From the NCBI GenBank assembly GCA_900554855.1, contig USIZ01000070.1, forward strand, positions 1 to 6,835: DNA of 6,835 nt. Direction: 5' to 3'. How positions within the stretch are numbered: position 1 is the first letter of the stretch; every line of letters begins with the position of its first letter. The translations under genes were made by a program, and so were the position numbers. This DNA is from an uncultured Eubacteriales bacterium. Lineage in GTDB: Bacteria > Bacillota > Clostridia > Oscillospirales > Oscillospiraceae. The notes below the pieces were generated by a model. That model had not been told where the DNA came from. It made no database searches and was given only the letters and a program-made list of their open reading frames with translations. Below, piece after piece: positions 5,004 to 6,835 of this stretch.

Positions 5004-5116
5004 CCCTTCTCAGAACTGTTTGCATCTCTGAAAAATAAACAAAGGCCGGTATCACACTCGCACCCCCCCGGCAACGCTATTGCGAAGCCAGTGCGATCGA
5101 CACCGGTCTCAGTGCC
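4979..5116 (-). ncRNA. Candidate small RNA, about 138 nt, with its own promoter and terminator
   Basis: A full transcription unit is visible on the minus strand. The RNA would begin GGCACUGAGACC near 5116 and end in the terminator T run near 4979. Three hairpins are drawn by eye. (1) CCGGUGUC (5099-5106) pairs with GAUACCGG (5046-5053), then after an internal loop UCGCAC (5091-5096) pairs with GUGCGA (5058-5063), capped by GGC-UU-CGC-AAUA-GCG-UU-GCC (5070-5089) beside a run of seven G. (2) UUUUCAGA (5027-5034) pairs with UCUGAGAA (5007-5014) around a 12-nt loop. (3) The terminator stem. No ORF longer than 13 codons fits, and that one would be leaderless. It is not upstream of any minus-strand gene, which argues against a riboswitch or leader. 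I do not recognise it as 6S, SRP, tmRNA or RNase P RNA. Confidence 0.6.
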
Positions 5117-5120
5117 ATAT

Positions 5121-5149
5121 ATTTTAGCAAAGATTCCGTTGTATTGCAA
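5121..5149 (-). promoter_or_regulatory. Promoter of the candidate small RNA
   Basis: The minus strand has TTGCAA (5144-5149), exactly 17 bp, then TAAAAT (5121-5126) preceded by TGC, so it combines a -35, correct spacing and an extended -10. The predicted start falls at 5114-5116, right at the 5' edge of the structured sequence. Confidence 0.7.
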
Positions 5150-5157
5150 CGGTTTTT
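5136..5157 (+). other. Inverted repeat CCGTTG/CAACGG with T5, over the small-RNA -35
   Basis: CCGTTG (5136-5141), loop TATTG, CAACGG (5147-5152), then TTTTT. On + this has the form of a short terminator, but no + transcript is known to arrive here. It overlaps the -35 of the leftward small-RNA promoter, so a regulator-binding palindrome is an equal possibility. Confidence 0.35.
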
Positions 5158-5303
5158 CGCAAAAAAAGGCGTACAATTTCCTGCCGTCCCAGATCGAGCA
5201 ATTCTGTGCAGAAGCACAAAATCTCATATTTTGTCCGTGCAGCGCATACACACGTTTTTACTCCGGCGACTCGGTTTTTTCCATATAAAAACCCGTTTTT
5301 TTC
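5158..5303. other. Non-coding spacer between divergent small-RNA and rpsO promoters
   Basis: I see no gene here. It contains one perfect 7-bp inverted repeat, ACAAAAT / ATTTTGT (5216-5234, loop CTCAT), and several A or T homopolymer runs upstream of the rpsO -35 that could act as UP-element-like DNA for a strong ribosomal promoter. Confidence 0.4.
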
Positions 5304-5332
5304 TTTACAACCCGCGCAGAGTATGCTATACT
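5304..5332 (+). promoter_or_regulatory. Promoter of rpsO(-pnp)
   Basis: TTTACA (5304-5309) is followed after exactly 17 bp by TATACT (5327-5332), which has a TGC extension. T/A-rich tracts lie just upstream. Transcription should begin near 5339, leaving a leader of about 130 nt. Confidence 0.85.
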
Positions 5333-5339
5333 GTTAGAG

Positions 5340-5470
5340 TCTGCATGATGGGTTATCATGCAAAGGCGGCCCTTCCGCTTAGTCCCGGGGTCATTGCCCG
5401 CATCGTCGCGGGGCTTCACCCGCCCGGAACTCAGCCGACAGGGAATATTTTAAGAAAGGTGGAATCATTC
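5340..5470 (+). promoter_or_regulatory. Structured rpsO leader, probable S15 autoregulatory element
   Basis: Three stem-loops precede the S15 start codon. TGCATGAT (5342-5349) pairs perfectly with ATCATGCA (5355-5362). GCGG (5366-5369) pairs with CCGC around CCCTT. A two-level stem then joins AGT-C-CCGGG (5381-5389) to CCCGG-A-ACT (5423-5431) and encloses CCCGC (5397-5401) / GCGGG (5408-5412). The Shine-Dalgarno AAAGGTGG (5455-5462) follows. S15 represses its own translation through leader structures in several bacterial groups that differ in fold. That this leader works the same way is inferred from position and structure. Confidence 0.6.
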
Positions 5471-5737
5471 ATGATCCGCAAAGAAGAAAAGACTGCTGTT
5501 ATCGAGTCCAACCGCACCCACGAGACCGACACCGGTTCTCCCGAGGTCCAGGTCGCTATCCTGACCGCCCGCATCCAGCAGCTGACCGATCACCTGCGCG
5601 TGCATCCCCACGACAACCACTCCCGTCGTGGCCTGCTGAAGATGGTCGGTAAGCGCCGCAAGATGCTGGACTATCTGGCCAAGAAGGACATCGAGCGCTA
5701 TCGTGCCCTGATCGCCAAGCTGGGCCTGCGTAAGTAA
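5471..5737 (+). CDS. rpsO: 30S ribosomal protein S15
   Basis: S15 is a primary 16S rRNA-binding protein of the small-subunit platform. The 88-residue product matches the usual 88-89 residues and shows the family signatures: TGSPEVQVAILTARIQQLTDHL, then HPHDNHSRRGLLKMVGKRRKMLDYL, where the His/Asp/Ser region contacts the 16S three-way junction, and the closing YRALIAKLGLRK. The ATG at 5471 is set by AAAGGTGG eight bases upstream and by the family N-terminus MIRKEEK; the open frame further upstream runs through the leader RNA and is not coding. pnp follows after 190 bp, the classic bacterial gene pair. The promoter at 5304-5332 and the structured leader indicate strong transcription with likely feedback control by S15. 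Confidence 0.98.
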   Translation: MIRKEEKTAVIESNRTHETDTGSPEVQVAILTARIQQLTDHLRVHPHDNHSRRGLLKMVGKRRKMLDYLAKKDIERYRALIAKLGLRK

Positions 5738-5747
5738 GTTACCGCTG

Positions 5748-5789
5748 TCAGGGCGGCGCACCTTTCACTGCGTGCGCCGCCCTGATTTC
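5748..5789 (+). terminator. Long hairpin after rpsO, terminator or processing site
   Basis: TCAGGGCGGCGCAC (5748-5761) and GTGCGCCGCCCTGA (5772-5785) form a perfect 14-bp stem with a 10-nt loop, followed only by TTTCC. It resembles the partial terminator found between rpsO and pnp in other bacteria, where read-through supplies pnp. No clear separate pnp promoter is visible downstream, which supports leaky termination or RNase processing. Confidence 0.75.
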
Positions 5790-5828
5790 CGTTGCGCAAA
5801 CAAAAACGGAGTCCCCGCCTCCTGTTCT

Positions 5829-5887
5829 TTTTAGCAGTTGAACCTGTCTCCGATCCCCGGGAGCGGAGCCGGATTCAAGTGCTAAAA
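5829..5887 (+). promoter_or_regulatory. Long nested hairpin in the pnp leader
   Basis: The leader folds into one extended stem: TTTTAGCA (5829-5836) with TGCTAAAA (5880-5887), opposed G bulges, TTGAA (5838-5842) with TTCAA (5874-5878), a partly paired internal loop, then CTCCG (5848-5852) with CGGAG (5864-5868) closing an 11-nt loop. It ends 27 nt before the pnp Shine-Dalgarno. In enterobacteria, PNPase controls its own mRNA through an RNase III-cut leader stem; an analogous role is inferred. Confidence 0.55.
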
Positions 5888-5927
5888 GGCAGGGCTGGGT
5901 CTCCCAAAAGAAAAGGAGGACAACCTA

Positions 5928-6835
5928 ATGTCTACTGTCATCACTCACAAGACGTTCCCCAACGACAAGAAGTACGAGATGGAGCTGGCGGGCCGTCCCT
6001 TCTCCATTGAGGTGGGCAAGTACGCCGAGCTGGCCAATGCCGCCGCCATGGTCAAGTACGGCGAGACCACCGTCATGGTGGCCGTCACCGCCTCCCCCCG
6101 TCCCCGCGACGGCGTGGATTTCTTCCCCCTGAGCGTCGACTTTGAAGAGAAGCTGTACGCCGTGGGCCGCATCCCCGGCTCCTTCATGCGCCGCGAGGGC
6201 CGTCCCTCTCTGCCCGCCGTTCTGGCCAGCCGCCTGATCGACCGCCCCATGCGCCCCCTGTTCCCCAGCGACCTGCGCAATGACGTCTGCATCACCTGCA
6301 CCGTCATGAGCCTGGATCGCGACTGCTCCCCCGAGGTCACCGCTATGATCGGCGCCTCCGCCATGGTCGCCATCTCCGACATTCCCTGGAACGGCCCCAT
6401 CGGCTGCTGCGAGGTGGGCTATGTGGACGGCCAGATCGTCATCAACCCCACCCGTGAGCAGCGCGCCAAGAGCCAGATGGACACCACCGTCGCCTCCACC
6501 GGCGAGAAGGTCGTCATGATCGAGGCCGGCGCCAAGGAGATCCCCGACGAGATCATGTTCGAGGGCATCAAGGCCGCCCACGAGACCAACAAGACCATCG
6601 TCGCCCTCATCAATAAGATGGTCGAGGAGATCGGCAAGCCCAAGTTCACCTATGAGCACGCCGACTTCAACGAAGAGCTGTTCAACAAGATCGTCGAGGC
6701 CACCATGGACGAGGCCAAGGCCGCCATGGACACCGACGACAAAAACGTCCGCGAGGAGCGTTGGAACAAGCTGATCGACCACTGGCACGAGCTGTTCCTG
6801 GCCGACTACCCCGACATGGACAAGTATCTGGAGAC
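5928..6835 (+). CDS. pnp: Polyribonucleotide nucleotidyltransferase (PNPase), N-terminal 302 aa, 3'-truncated by window edge
   Basis: PNPase is a trimeric 3'-5' phosphorolytic exoribonuclease that degrades mRNA using phosphate and can also add nucleotides. The frame is open from the ATG at 5928 (GGAGG at 5915-5919, ideal spacing) to the window end. It therefore covers the first RNase PH-like domain (about residues 14-145), its extension and the start of the all-helical linker. The second catalytic PH domain and the KH and S1 RNA-binding domains lie outside. Signatures are DFFPLSVDFEEKLYAVGRIPGSFMRREGRPS (64-94), ASRLIDRPMRPLFPSDLRNDV (100-120), EVTAMIGASAMVAISDIPWNGPIG, and IEAGAKEIPDEIMFEGI. 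A full protein is about 700 residues. Codon use is heavily C/G-ending, as for a highly expressed gene. The gene is probably transcribed from the rpsO promoter by read-through. Confidence 0.97.
   Translation, partial: MSTVITHKTFPNDKKYEMELAGRPFSIEVGKYAELANAAAMVKYGETTVMVAVTASPRPRDGVDFFPLSVDFEEKLYAVGRIPGSFMRREGRPSLPAVLASRLIDRPMRPLFPSDLRNDVCITCTVMSLDRDCSPEVTAMIGASAMVAISDIPWNGPIGCCEVGYVDGQIVINPTREQRAKSQMDTTVASTGEKVVMIEAGAKEIPDEIMFEGIKAAHETNKTIVALINKMVEEIGKPKFTYEHADFNEELFNKIVEATMDEAKAAMDTDDKNVREERWNKLIDHWHELFLADYPDMDKYLE

Noticed and set aside
5078..5119. 13-codon ORF starting ATG-GCA-CTG at the 5' end of the small RNA
   Set aside because: The ATG lies at or before the predicted transcription start with no Shine-Dalgarno, and its codons fall in the paired stem.
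5158..5187. Possible leftward terminator with a T7 run next to GGC/GCC
   Set aside because: The stem is only about three base pairs with a very large loop, and no minus-strand gene or promoter lies to its right.
4418..5251. 277-codon minus-strand frame across the small-RNA region
   Set aside because: It runs through terminators and promoters on both strands and antisense to the tail-anchored protein; its composition is not protein-like and it has no RBS.
5144..5470. In-frame N-terminal extension of S15
   Set aside because: It covers the promoter and structured leader; S15 family length and the SD at 5455-5462 fix the start at 5471.
5925..6788. 287-codon minus-strand frame opposite pnp
   Set aside because: It is a low-complexity Val/Gly/Asp/Leu shadow; the + strand is unmistakable PNPase.

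Overview
The window looks like a chromosomal segment of an anaerobic, GC-rich member of the Clostridia, probably Oscillospiraceae/Ruminococcaceae-like. The evidence is a two-subunit iron-sulfur (class I) fumarase, an rpsO-pnp pair, a DUF1002 secreted protein, purine-rich Shine-Dalgarno sites of Firmicutes type, sigma-A promoters (often with a TGn extended -10) and strongly G/C-ending codons. This placement is inference from gene content and style, not from a database match.

Layout, left to right: (1) 3' part of the fumarase alpha subunit gene on +, facing a two-gene minus-strand operon across a spacer with two GC hairpins. (2) That operon, read right to left: a CPYC glutaredoxin-like protein, then a 75-residue acidic protein. 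(3) Divergent from it, a + operon of a MarR-type regulator with a cysteine-rich N-terminus and an AEC-family transporter, closed by a strong bidirectional terminator. (4) About 220 bp of AT-rich spacer holding one, perhaps two, rightward promoters with no + gene to serve; the first carries two GAAC-N4-GTTC-like (LexA/SOS-like) elements. (5) A secreted DUF1002 protein on minus. (6) Divergent from it, a small tail-anchored protein of unknown function on +. (7) A roughly 600-bp non-protein-coding stretch containing what looks like a complete minus-strand small RNA gene (promoter, about 138-nt structured RNA, intrinsic terminator), then the rpsO promoter and structured leader. (8) rpsO (S15), a long hairpin terminator, a structured pnp leader, and the 5' part of pnp (PNPase), which runs off the right edge.

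The MarR and AEC genes are 6 bp apart and probably form a regulator-transporter unit. rpsO-pnp is the classic translation/RNA-decay pair, and here both genes have structured 5' leaders suggesting post-transcriptional autoregulation. The most novel-looking element is the unrecognised small RNA at 4979-5116; second is the orphan SOS-like promoter at 3202-3251. All RNA folds were drawn by eye and no homology search was possible.
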